Source: Jiangella alkaliphila (GTDB lineage Bacteria; Actinomycetota; Actinomycetes; Jiangellales; Jiangellaceae). Taken from it: a stretch of 64,000 bases of DNA. This document shows, in pieces, positions 8,172 to 16,702 of the stretch. Where the stretch lies: contig NZ_LT629791.1 in the NCBI RefSeq assembly GCF_900105925.1, forward strand, positions 1,612,001-1,676,000. Reading direction: 5' to 3'. Numbering within the stretch: position 1 is the first letter of the stretch; each line of letters begins with the position of its first letter. The translations under genes were made by a program, and so were the position numbers. The notes below the pieces were generated by a model. The model worked only from the letters and a program-made list of their open reading frames with translations, searched no databases and had not been told where the DNA came from.

Positions 8172-9474
8172 ATGACGACAACCGACGAGCGCCAGGCGAG
8201 CTTCCGCGACCTGTTCGGCGCGGCCCGAGCGATGACGTCGCTCGTCCTGGCCGGCGGGATCGCCCTGCACGCCGTGAACATCTTCCTCACGACGAGTCTG
8301 CTGCCGACGGCGATCGACGACATCGGCGGCGAGCGGTGGCGCCGTTCGTCGCTGGTGCGGTCGTCGCCGCCGTCAGCCCGACGATGACCGTGCTGCTGGC
8401 CGGCCGGGCCATCCAGGGCTTCGGCGGCGGCATGCTCGCCGGTCTCGGCTACGCCGTGATCCAGTCGGCCTACCCGGAGCGGCTCTGGGTGCGGGCGACG
8501 GCCCTCGTGTCGGCGATGTGGGGGGTGGGGACGCTGGCCGGCCCGGCCCTGGGCGGCGCGTTCGCCCAGTTCGACGCATGGCGCTGGGCGTTCGGGGTGC
8601 TGGCGCTCGGCGGCGTCGCGCTGGCCGTCCTGGTGCCGCGGGCGTTGCCGCGGTCGCGTGGCGGCGCGGCCAGGGAGCCGGTCCCGTACGTCTCGCTCGT
8701 CCTGCTGACCGCGGCGACGGCGCTGATCAGTGTCGCGAGCCTGCGCACCGACACGGTGGAGATGGTCGTCGTGGTGGCCGCCGCGGTGCTGGCGCTCGCC
8801 GCGTTCGTGCGGTGGGAGCACCGCTCGCCCGTGCGGGTGCTGCCGGCGTCGACGTACATGGCCGGGTCGCCGCTGAAGTGGCTGTACGTCGGCATCGCGA
8901 TCCTCGCGATCGGCACGGTGTCGGAGGCGTTCACGCCGCTGTTCGGCCAGCGGCTGGCCGGTCTGGAGCCGCTGGTCGCCGGGTTCCTCGGCGCCGCGGC
9001 GTCGCTCGGCTGGTCGGCCACGATGATGTTCAGCTCTGGCGCCGCCCGTCCCGTGGCGGTGCGCCGCCTGCGGATCGCCGGGCCGGCCGTCCTGGCCCTC
9101 GGCCTCGCCGTCACCGGTGCGTTCCAGCAGGAGGACGCCGGCGCCTGGCTCGTGGTCGTCTGGCTGGCCGGGCTGATCGTCGCGGGCGCCGGGATGGCCT
9201 GGCGTTCCCGCACGTCGTCGTCGCGGTGATGGGCAGCTCGCCGGACCCGGCCGAGGCGGGCAAGGCGAGCGCCGGCGTCAACACCGTCGAGCTGATCGGG
9301 CTGTCCATCGGGTCGGCGGTCGGCGGCCTGCTGCTCAACCTCGGCGCGCCGTCGATGCTCGCCTCGGCCCGGTATCTGCTGTTCGGGCTGGCCGCGACGG
9401 CGCTCGTCGGCGTGCTCGTCGCGCTCCGTGCGTCGGCCGGTTCAGGCAAGCCGGCCGGCGACGCCGTCGAGTAG
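8172..9474 (+). pseudogene. MFS efflux transporter, disrupted by an internal deletion and a frameshift
   Basis: Three reading frames must be joined to recover one MFS protein. Frame one (8172-about 8337) encodes the start and first helix, ending DDIGGER. Frame two (about 8340-9200) resumes at FVAGAVVAAVSPTMTV and includes GFGGGMLAGLG, the usual MFS motif after helix 4. The join lacks roughly 35-40 residues (helix 2 and the conserved loop), so bases are missing. A second one-base shift near 9195-9205 moves to frame three, which completes FPHVVVAVMGSS to the C-terminus. The promoter upstream is intact. It is either a real pseudogene or carries two assembly errors; the missing helix argues for real decay. 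The 3' end overlaps the convergent tetR gene by 33 bp. Confidence 0.82.
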
Positions 9475-10185
9475 CAGGTCCACCGACAGCCGCATGATCG
9501 CGAGCGGGTCGCCGGCCTCGACCGCCTCGCCGGTCGCCGCGCCGACCCGCTCGGCCAGCGGGAAGCGGTGCGCGCCCATGGCCCGTGTCAGCGCCGGGCT
9601 CACCGTCGCCCACCAGTCGAGGTCGCCGCCGCTGGCGCGGACGCGGTCCAGCCCGACCTGCTGCCGCACCGTCGACTCGACCAGCGCGAGGACGCCGCAC
9701 AGCACCTGGTCCATCTCGAGGTCGGACAGCCCGATGCCGTCGAGCGGCGCCAGCTCGAGGTCGTACTTGGCCGACACGCCGGGCCCGAGCACCGGCCGGC
9801 CGGGCACCACCTCGACCGTCCACGGGTGCCGCAGGTGGTGGCGCCAGTTGTGCTCCGCGACGTGCCGCAGCCCGGCGCGCCAGCCGTCCTGCTCGCCCGG
9901 CAGCGCGCCGTCGTCGTACGTCTCGCCTGCTACGGCGTCGAGCATCAGCTCGACCAGCTCCGGCTTGCCCGGCACGTGCGTGTAGAGGGTCATGGCGCCG
10001 ACGCCGAGGCGGTCGGCGACCCGCCGCATGGTCAGCGCGCCGAGGCCCTCGGCGTCGGCGATCGCGATGGCGTTCTCGACCACCGCCCGCTTCGTCAGCC
10101 CGGTGCGGCCGGGCCGGTCGGACGGCTCCCAGAGCAGCGAGACCAGCCGGGTGGGGTCGGACGGGCGGGGCGTGTTCGAGGGCAC
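9442..10185 (-). CDS. TetR-family repressor with TetR-type C-terminal ligand domain
   Basis: Protein of 247 residues. The N-terminal helix-turn-helix is typical (LTMRRVADRLGVGAMTLYTHV) and the C-terminal half resembles the tetracycline-repressor-type all-helical domain found beside antibiotic pumps. GTG 10185 was chosen because GAGAGG lies 9 nt upstream, whereas longer forms run through the operator palindrome. It is divergent from the DrrABC-like operon across an 82-bp gap holding a 31-bp palindrome, so it is the expected repressor, released by a compound the pump removes. The ligand is unknown. Confidence 0.9.
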   Translation of the reverse strand: MPSNTPRPSDPTRLVSLLWEPSDRPGRTGLTKRAVVENAIAIADAEGLGALTMRRVADRLGVGAMTLYTHVPGKPELVELMLDAVAGETYDDGALPGEQDGWRAGLRHVAEHNWRHHLRHPWTVEVVPGRPVLGPGVSAKYDLELAPLDGIGLSDLEMDQVLCGVLALVESTVRQQVGLDRVRASGGDLDWWATVSPALTRAMGAHRFPLAERVGAATGEAVEAGDPLAIMRLSVDLLLDGVAGRLA

Positions 10186-10215
10186 GGGGAATATCCTCTC
10201 ACCTTCCGTACGTTG

Positions 10216-10246
10216 GCTCGTACGTTGTACGGTACATTGTACGAGC
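10216..10246. promoter_or_regulatory. 31-bp palindromic TetR operator
   Basis: Left arm GCTCGTACgttGTAC (10216-10230) and right arm GTACattGTACGAGC (10232-10246) flank a central G. The arms are inverted complements except for two positions. A further CGTACGTT half-like element lies at 10207-10214. The site is centred between the divergent tetR and ABC transporter genes, so occupancy would block both promoters. Confidence 0.8.
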
Positions 10247-10267
10247 AAGCGGAGCGGAGGAGAGTGA

Positions 10268-11209
10268 ATGGACGCAGCCATCGAGGCGCGGGCGGTGCGC
10301 AAGCACTACCGCGGGACGGAGCGACCGGCGCTGGACGGGTTCGACCTGCGGGTGGCGCCCGGGTCGGTCTGTGCGCTGCTGGGCCGCAACGGCGCGGGCA
10401 AGACCACGGCGGTGCGGATCCTGACAACGTTGCTGGCCATGGACGACGGCTCGGCGACGGTGGCCGGGCACGACGTGCGGACCGGCGGCGACGGCGTCCG
10501 GCGGGCCATCGGGCTGGTCGGGCAGAACGCGGCGGTCGACGAGATCCTGGGCGGCCGGGCGAACCTGGTGCTGTTCGGGCGGTTGCGCGGGCTGCCCAAG
10601 GCCGCGGCGCGGGCCCGGGCGGACGAACTGATCGGCCGGTTCGGGCTGGACGACGCCGCCGATCGCGCCGTCGGCACCTACTCGGGCGGCATGCGGCGCC
10701 GGCTCGATCTCGCCGCGAGCCTGGTCGTGCCTCCGTCGGTGCTGTTCGTCGACGAGCCGACGACCGGCCTCGACCCGGACGCCCGCCGCGACGTGTGGGC
10801 GACGGTCCGGCGGCTGGTCGACGACGGCGTCACGGTGCTGCTGACCACGCAGTACCTGGAGGAGGCCGACGAGCTGGCCGACCACGTCGCCATGCTCCGC
10901 GACGGCCGGGTCGTGCTCGAGGGAAGCCCGGCCGAGCTGACGTCGCTGGTCGGCGAGACCCGGGTGGAGGCCCGGTTCGCGACGGCCGACGACGCGGCCG
11001 CGGCGGGGCGCGCGGCCGGACCATACGCCGTCGGGCCGGTCGACGTGGCCGGCGTGACCGTCGCCGTGCCGGTGCCCGACGCCGGCGCCGTCACCACGTT
11101 CTGCGCGGCGCTGGCCATGGCGGGCCTGCGGCCGGAGGACGTCGCCGTCCGCCGGCCCACCCTCGACGACGTCTTCACGCACGTGAACACCCCTGAGGAG
11201 GCTCGATGA
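10268..11209 (+). CDS. ABC transporter ATP-binding protein, DrrA-like
   Basis: ATPase subunit of a drug-export ABC transporter, 313 residues. Walker A is GRNGAGKT (39-46), the signature is YSGGMRRRLDL, Walker B is VLFVDEPTTGLDPD and the switch region is TTQYLEEAD. This is the DrrA/DUF4162 layout, including the C-terminal extension of about 90 residues. GGAGGAG lies just upstream of the ATG. The stop overlaps the permease start (ATGA), implying translational coupling. Regulation is expected from the palindrome at 10216-10246. Daunorubicin is only the family's namesake substrate. Confidence 0.93.
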   Translation: MDAAIEARAVRKHYRGTERPALDGFDLRVAPGSVCALLGRNGAGKTTAVRILTTLLAMDDGSATVAGHDVRTGGDGVRRAIGLVGQNAAVDEILGGRANLVLFGRLRGLPKAAARARADELIGRFGLDDAADRAVGTYSGGMRRRLDLAASLVVPPSVLFVDEPTTGLDPDARRDVWATVRRLVDDGVTVLLTTQYLEEADELADHVAMLRDGRVVLEGSPAELTSLVGETRVEARFATADDAAAAGRAAGPYAVGPVDVAGVTVAVPVPDAGAVTTFCAALAMAGLRPEDVAVRRPTLDDVFTHVNTPEEAR

Positions 11210-11985
11210 CTTCGCTGGTCCACGACTCGCTGGTGCTGGCCGGCCGCACGTTCGGGCACTGGCGGGCACAGCCGGTGCCGTTCCTGGTCACGCTCCTGTT
11301 CCCGGTGCTCGTCGTCCTGATGATGGGCGGTCTGTTCGGCGGCGCGATCGCCGGCAGCGCCGGCGACTACGTGCCGTTCGTCGTGCCCGGGGTCCTGGCA
11401 CTGACGATGCTGTTCGGACTCGAGACCACGATGATCGCGATCACGACGGACGCCGCCCGCGGCGTGACCGACCGGTTCCGGTCGCTGCCGCTGCACAGCG
11501 GCTCGGTGCTGGTCGGACGCTGCCTGGCCGACCTCGCGGCGTCGGTCGCCGCCCTGGCCGCGATGACGGTGGCCGGGTTCGCGCTGGGCTGGCGGTGGAA
11601 CGGGGGCATCGGCGAGGTGCTGGCGGCGTACGGGCTGCTGCTCCTGCTGCGGTTCGGGCTGCTGTGGGTCGGCGTGTGGGCGGGGCTGAAGGCGCCCGGC
11701 CCGGAGGCGGTCGCGGCCGTGCAGATCATGGTCTGGCCGGTCGGGTTCCTGTCCACGGTGTTCCTCGACCCGGCGACGATGCCGTCGTGGCTGGGCGCCG
11801 TCGCCGAGTGGAACCCGCTGTCGGCGACGGCGGACGCGGTGCGCGAATTGTTCGGCAACCCCGGCGTGACGGGCGGGAGTTGGCCGGCCGATCACGGACA
11901 GACGTTGTCAGTGATCTGGCCGATCCTGATGGTGGCGGTGTTCGCGCCGCTGTCCGCCGCTGCCTACCGGAGGCTGAACCGATGA
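11206..11985 (+). CDS. ABC-2 type drug-export permease, DrrB-like
   Basis: Integral membrane subunit of 259 residues with six hydrophobic segments, the ABC-2 topology. It begins with a short amphipathic region (HDSLVLAGRTFGHWRA) typical of DrrB-like proteins. The internal sequence DRFRSLPLHSGSVLVGR matches the conserved cytoplasmic loop of the family. It overlaps the ATPase gene upstream and the uvrA-like gene downstream by four bases each, so the three proteins are probably made together. Its substrate cannot be read from sequence. Confidence 0.92.
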   Translation: MTSLVHDSLVLAGRTFGHWRAQPVPFLVTLLFPVLVVLMMGGLFGGAIAGSAGDYVPFVVPGVLALTMLFGLETTMIAITTDAARGVTDRFRSLPLHSGSVLVGRCLADLAASVAALAAMTVAGFALGWRWNGGIGEVLAAYGLLLLLRFGLLWVGVWAGLKAPGPEAVAAVQIMVWPVGFLSTVFLDPATMPSWLGAVAEWNPLSATADAVRELFGNPGVTGGSWPADHGQTLSVIWPILMVAVFAPLSAAAYRRLNR

Positions 11986-14249
11986 CACTGGCCGATCACG
12001 GCTTCATCGAGGTCCGTGGTGCCCGTGAGCACACCCTCAAGAACATCGACGTCGACATCCCGAAACACCAGCTGACGGTCGTCACCGGCGTGTCCGGGTC
12101 GGGCAAGTCGTCGCTGGTCTTCGACACCCTGGCCGCGGAGTCGCAGCGTCAGCTCAACGCCACGTTCAGCGCGTTCGCGCAGAGCCGGCTGCCCAGCTAC
12201 GGCCAGCCCGACGTCGACCGCATGGCGCACCTGTGCGCCGTCACCGTCGTCGACCAGAAGCGGCTCGGCGGCGGTGCGCGGTCGACCGTCGGCACCGCCA
12301 CCGACATCGGCGCGCGGCTGCGGCTGATCTTCTCCCGGGCCGGCCGCCCGTTCGCCGGCTACTCCAACGCGTTCTCGTTCAACGACCCGCAGGGGATGTG
12401 CCCGCGCTGCCAGGGGCTGGGTGTCGTGAGCATCGTCGACGAGGCGCAACTGGTCGACCGCGACCGGTCGCTCGAGGACGGCGCGCTGGACTGGCCGGCG
12501 TTCGGCGTCGGGAACTGGTTCTGGCGGTCCTACGCCAGGAGCGGCTTCTTCGACCCGTCGGTGCCGCTGCGCGAGTACACCGACGAGCAGTGGCGCATCC
12601 TCATGTACGCCGAGCAGGGCGAGCTGAAGGCGCCGAATGTCGAGGTCACCAGCTACGAGGGGGTCATCGCCCGGTTCAACCGGCTCTACCTGCACAAGGA
12701 GGCCGACGCCTACAAGGGCAAGACCCGCGAGGCGTTCGAGCGCATCGTCACGCGCGGCAGCTGCCCCGACTGCGGCGGCACCCGGCTGGCCGAGGCGGCC
12801 CGCTCGTCGCTGATCGGCGGACGGTCCATCGCCGACCTCAACGCGATGCAGGCCGACGACCTCGTCGACGTCATCCGGGCCATCGACGACCCCGGCGTCG
12901 CGCCGCTGGTGGCCGACGCGGCCGAGCAGGTGGAACGGCTCGGCATCCTGGGCCTCGGCTACCTCAGCCTCGACCGCGCCACGGCCACGCTGTCCGGCGG
13001 CGAGTCGCAGCGGGTGAAGATGGTCCGGCACCTCGGCAGCAGCCTGTCCGACCTGCTGTACGTGTTCGACGAGCCGACGGTCGGGCTGCATCCGCGCGAC
13101 GTCCACCGGCTCGGCGAGCTGCTGATCGAACTGCGCGACAAGGGCAACACGGTGGTCGTCGTCGAGCACGACCCGGAGACCATGGCGATCGCGGACCACT
13201 GCATCGACATGGGGCCGGGGGCGGGGCGGGCGGGCGGCACCGTCACGTACGAAGGGTCCTACGACGGGCTGGTGAAGTCCGACACGCGGACGGGGCGCGG
13301 GCTGCGGGCGCCGCGGGTCTCACGCGACGGTGCCGCCGTGCGGACGCCGTCGGGGCACGTCCGCATCGAGCACGCGTCCACGCACAACCTGCGCGACGTC
13401 ACCGTCGACCTGCCGCTGGGGGTGCTGACGGTCGTCACGGGGGTGGCGGGGTCGGGCAAGAGCAGCCTGATCCGCGGCCACCTGCCATGCGTGCGGCCCG
13501 ACGCCGTCATGCTGGACCAGCGCCCGGTGCGTGGGTCGCGGCGGTCCAGCCCGGCGACGTTCACCGGCGTGCTCGACCCGATCCGGTCGCTGTTCGCCCG
13601 CGCGACGGGCGCGCCGGCGGCCTTGTTCAGCCCCAACTCCAGCGGCGCGTGCCCGGCGTGCCAGGGCGCCGGGGTGATCTTCACCGACCTCGCGTTCATG
13701 GACGGCGTCACCACGGTGTGCGAGGTCTGCCGCGGCCGCCGGTTCAAGGGCGAGGCGCAGCAGCACCTCGTCCGCGGCCGGTCCATCGCCGACGTGTTCG
13801 AGCTGAGCGTCGCCGAGGCGCTGGAGTTCTTCACCGAGAAGGCCATCCGCACCGTGCTGCAGCGCCTGGGCGACGTCGGCCTCGACTACCTCACGCTCGG
13901 CCAGACCCTCACCACGCTGTCCGGCGGCGAGCGGCAGCGGCTCAAGCTGGCCAGCGAGCTGGTCGTCGGCGGCAAGCTCTACGTGCTCGACGAACCCACC
14001 ACCGGCCTCCACCTTGCCGACGTCGAGCACCTGATCGCGCTGCTGCACCGGCTGGTCGACGACGGCAACACGATGATCGTCATCGAGCACAACCTCGACG
14101 TCGTCGCGGCGGCCGACTGGGTCGTCGACCTCGGGCCCGGCGCCGGCCACGACGGCGGCCGGGTGGTGTTCGAGGGGACGCCGGCGGCGCTGGCCGCCGA
14201 CGGGTCGACGTACACCGGCCAGTACCTGGCCCGTTATCTCGCCGACTGA
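11982..14249 (+). CDS. UvrA-like ABC protein (DrrC/UvrA2-like resistance protein)
   Basis: Tandem-ATPase protein of 755 residues, shorter than housekeeping UvrA (about 950) and close to the DrrC/UvrA2 size. It has two Walker A motifs (GVSGSGKSS near residue 36 and GVAGSGKSS), two LSGGE signatures and two DEPT Walker B motifs. CxxC pairs remain (CPRC, CPDC, CPAC, CEVC), as expected for UvrA zinc modules, while much of the UvrB-binding region appears reduced. DrrC of the daunorubicin cluster is a UvrA paralogue that removes intercalated drug from DNA, which is the best analogy here. ATG 11982 overlaps the permease stop and follows CGGAGG. Confidence 0.9.
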   Translation: MTLADHGFIEVRGAREHTLKNIDVDIPKHQLTVVTGVSGSGKSSLVFDTLAAESQRQLNATFSAFAQSRLPSYGQPDVDRMAHLCAVTVVDQKRLGGGARSTVGTATDIGARLRLIFSRAGRPFAGYSNAFSFNDPQGMCPRCQGLGVVSIVDEAQLVDRDRSLEDGALDWPAFGVGNWFWRSYARSGFFDPSVPLREYTDEQWRILMYAEQGELKAPNVEVTSYEGVIARFNRLYLHKEADAYKGKTREAFERIVTRGSCPDCGGTRLAEAARSSLIGGRSIADLNAMQADDLVDVIRAIDDPGVAPLVADAAEQVERLGILGLGYLSLDRATATLSGGESQRVKMVRHLGSSLSDLLYVFDEPTVGLHPRDVHRLGELLIELRDKGNTVVVVEHDPETMAIADHCIDMGPGAGRAGGTVTYEGSYDGLVKSDTRTGRGLRAPRVSRDGAAVRTPSGHVRIEHASTHNLRDVTVDLPLGVLTVVTGVAGSGKSSLIRGHLPCVRPDAVMLDQRPVRGSRRSSPATFTGVLDPIRSLFARATGAPAALFSPNSSGACPACQGAGVIFTDLAFMDGVTTVCEVCRGRRFKGEAQQHLVRGRSIADVFELSVAEALEFFTEKAIRTVLQRLGDVGLDYLTLGQTLTTLSGGERQRLKLASELVVGGKLYVLDEPTTGLHLADVEHLIALLHRLVDDGNTMIVIEHNLDVVAAADWVVDLGPGAGHDGGRVVFEGTPAALAADGSTYTGQYLARYLAD

Positions 14250-14293
14250 ACGCGGCCGGGTGGCGTTCACTCCGGGTGGGAACGCTCGCTCCT

Positions 14294-15601
14294 ATGGAGT
14301 CCACCTCGTCCGGACGCACCGGACGCACCCTCAGCCGTCGTGCCGTGCTCGCCGCCGGCGCCGGGACCGCCGCCGCACTCGCGCTGCCCTCCGCCGCCAC
14401 GGCCGTGGAGGACGTCGCCGGGCGGGGGCGGGCGCGGCACGTCGTGCTGGTCGGGTGGGACGGGTTCGACCCCGCCTACCTCGACCTGGCCGACACCCCG
14501 AACCTCGACGCGCTGACCCGCCGCGGCGTCGTCGGCGCCACGACTGGGTGCTTCCCGTCCATCACCAACACCTCGTGGGCCAGCGTCGTCTCCGGCGCCT
14601 GGCCGCGCACCCACCTCAACACGCCGTACTTCCTCGACCCGGCCACCGGGCGGGCGGTGAGCCAGAGCCGGACGCTCGAGGCGCAGACCATCGCCGAGGT
14701 GGTGACGGCGGCCGGCGGCACGGTCGCGTCGGTGCAGTTCTTCATCCTGCAGAACCACGGCGTGGTCTTCGGCGACCCGCGGGCGCTGTACGTCCAGCCC
14801 GGCGGCACCGGCCCGTCGCGGATGGACCTGGCCGCCGACATCCTGCACGGCCGGCCGGTGCGCTCCGGCTCGGTGACGGTCACCGTCGAGGAGCCGCCGA
14901 CGCTGCTCGCCGTCTACGCCGACGACCTCGACGCGCTCGGCCACGCCGAGGGGGCGGAGTCGCCGGGTATGGCCGGCCGGCTGGCCGCTCTCGACGCCGC
15001 GCTCGGCCGGCTGGTCCAGGCGACGAAGGACGTCGGGACCTATGGCAGCACCGCCTTCGTGCTGCTCGGCGACCACGGCATGACGACGTTCACCCGCGCG
15101 TTCGGCGGGCTGGTGCTCACCGCGCTGACCGAGGCCGGGTTCACGCCGGAGTTCGTCGCGCCGGGCGCCGCGCCGGCGCCGTCGACCGACGTCGCGATGG
15201 TGGTCGGCGGGGTCGCCAACGTGTACCTGCTCGGCGCCGCCAACACGCCCGACGGCATCGCGCGGGCCCGCGCCGCGCTGGAGTCGGTCGAGCCGGTGGA
15301 ACGCGTCCACGACCGCGCCGGCCTCGACGCGTTCGGCGCCAGCCCGCTGCTCGGCGAGCTGGTGGCCGAGCCGGCCGCCGGCTGGTCGTTCGGCCTGACC
15401 GACCCGGACGGCCCGCGCGGCTACCACGGCCGCACCGGCGAGCGCGAGGCCGCACTGCTGGTCGCCGGGCGCGGCGTCAGTCCACGAGCCCGGCTCGACG
15501 GCGCGCGGCACATCGACGTCGCGCCGACGATCGCCGCGCTGCTCGGCCTCCCCGCACCCGCCCAGGCCGAGGGCCGCGTCCTCACTGAGGCGCTCCAGTA
15601 G
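14294..15601 (+). CDS. Tat-exported alkaline phosphatase-superfamily phosphodiesterase (NPP type)
   Basis: Secreted 435-residue enzyme. A Tat signal (SRRAVLAAGAGTAAALALP) starts at residue 14. Metal-site residues of the type I phosphodiesterase/nucleotide pyrophosphatase family are visible: GWDGFD (Asp56), the nucleophile candidate Thr91 in FPSITNT, YADDLDALGH, LGDHGM and a late GYHG histidine. The enzyme would hydrolyse phosphodiester or phosphomonoester bonds outside the cell, for example in nucleotides or lipid headgroups. ATG 14294 is the first start in front of the Tat motif, with no strong ribosome site. A palindromic element at 15614-15680 follows the gene. Confidence 0.85.
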   Translation: MESTSSGRTGRTLSRRAVLAAGAGTAAALALPSAATAVEDVAGRGRARHVVLVGWDGFDPAYLDLADTPNLDALTRRGVVGATTGCFPSITNTSWASVVSGAWPRTHLNTPYFLDPATGRAVSQSRTLEAQTIAEVVTAAGGTVASVQFFILQNHGVVFGDPRALYVQPGGTGPSRMDLAADILHGRPVRSGSVTVTVEEPPTLLAVYADDLDALGHAEGAESPGMAGRLAALDAALGRLVQATKDVGTYGSTAFVLLGDHGMTTFTRAFGGLVLTALTEAGFTPEFVAPGAAPAPSTDVAMVVGGVANVYLLGAANTPDGIARARAALESVEPVERVHDRAGLDAFGASPLLGELVAEPAAGWSFGLTDPDGPRGYHGRTGEREAALLVAGRGVSPRARLDGARHIDVAPTIAALLGLPAPAQAEGRVLTEALQ

Positions 15602-15613
15602 CCCACGTCCCGA

Positions 15614-15680
15614 CGAGTTGATCATGGCGAAAGGAGGGTCTGGGTCGCCCGGAACCCCGACCTTCTCCATGATCAACTCG
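15614..15680. repeat. Long inverted repeat (hairpin), possible dispersed palindromic element or terminator
   Basis: Fourteen-base arms CGAGTTGATCATGG (15614-15627) and CCATGATCAACTCG (15667-15680) are exact inverted complements, and partial pairing continues inward (gCGAAAGGaggGTC against GACCTTCTcc). It starts 13 bp after the phosphodiesterase stop, where a terminator could sit. The AT-richer arms stand out from the local GC level. Only one copy was noticed in this window. Confidence 0.6.
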
Positions 15681-15731
15681 GCGATGGGGCGGGAAGAGGG
15701 CCGGTCGGTGCTGGATGTCTACGATGCCGGG

Positions 15732-16643
15732 GTGAGTCTCGACGCGGTGCCGGCCGCCCTCGTCACCTCGTACGGGCGCGACGACGCCGGCCGGGCCTGG
15801 CTGGCCGGGCTGCCGCATCTGCTGGACCTGACACTGCAGCGGTGGGAGCTGCGCCCGGACGGCCCGCCCGGCAACGGCATGGCGGCGCTGGTCCAGCCGG
15901 TGGTTGGCGCCGACGGCACCCCTGCGGTATTGCGGCTGCAGCCGCTCGGCGAGGAGTCCGCGGCGGCCGTCGTCGGGCTGCGGACGTGGGACGGCGACGG
16001 CGTCGTCCGGCTGCTCGACCACGACACCGCCACCGGCGCGATGCTGCTGGAGCGGCTCGACGGCGGGCGGCCGCTGGCCTCGGTGCCCGACGACGACGCC
16101 GTCATGAAGGTACTGGGCGTACTGCTGGCCCGGCTGACCGCGCGGCCGGCGCCGGACGGGCTGCCGCGCCTGTCCGACGTCGCCGCCGCTATGGTGGCCG
16201 CCGTGCCGGGAGCGCTGCGGGCCCTGCATGAGGGGGACGAGCGCCGCCTGGTCGTGTCGTGTGCAGTCGCCGTCGACGAGCTGCTGCCCGAGGCCGGCGA
16301 CCGGTTGCTGCACTGGGACCTGCACGACGAGAACGTCCTGGCCGGTGAGCGGGAGCCGTGGCTGGCGATCGACCCGGTGCCGCTGGCCGGCGACCCCGGC
16401 TTCGACCTCTGGCCGGCTCTGAACAGCCGCTGGGACGCCGCCGTCGCCGGTGGCGTCGAGCGGGTCGTGCTGCGCCGGTTCGACCTGCTCAGCGAGCTGG
16501 TCGGCGTCGACCGCGCGCGTGCCGCCGGCTGGACGCTGGGCCGGGTGCTGCAGAACGCGCTCTGGGACGTCGAGGACGGGAAGGCGGCGCTGGGCCCCGC
16601 CGACGTCGCGCTCGCGACCGTCCTGCTGCGCCACCGGGTGTGA
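15732..16643 (+). CDS. Aminoglycoside/hydroxyurea phosphotransferase-like kinase
   Basis: Protein-kinase-fold small-molecule kinase of 303 residues, closest by motif to the APH(6) streptomycin/hydroxyurea group. The catalytic loop reads HWDLHDEN (about bases 16309-16332) where many relatives have HGDLHxxN, so Gly is replaced by Trp. The metal motif AIDPVPLAGDPGFDLWP is strongly APH(6)-like. GTG 15732 is chosen because TACGAT lies 6 nt upstream, giving a leaderless transcript; in-frame ATGs at 15618 and 15624 lie in the hairpin and lack domain sequence. It could inactivate an antibiotic by phosphorylation or have a metabolic substrate. Confidence 0.82.
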   Translation: MSLDAVPAALVTSYGRDDAGRAWLAGLPHLLDLTLQRWELRPDGPPGNGMAALVQPVVGADGTPAVLRLQPLGEESAAAVVGLRTWDGDGVVRLLDHDTATGAMLLERLDGGRPLASVPDDDAVMKVLGVLLARLTARPAPDGLPRLSDVAAAMVAAVPGALRALHEGDERRLVVSCAVAVDELLPEAGDRLLHWDLHDENVLAGEREPWLAIDPVPLAGDPGFDLWPALNSRWDAAVAGGVERVVLRRFDLLSELVGVDRARAAGWTLGRVLQNALWDVEDGKAALGPADVALATVLLRHRV

Positions 16644-16702
16644 TCCACGGTCCTGTCGGCGACCGCGGGTAGGGTGCCCGGAGTTGTTCGTCGAAGGGAG
16701 AG

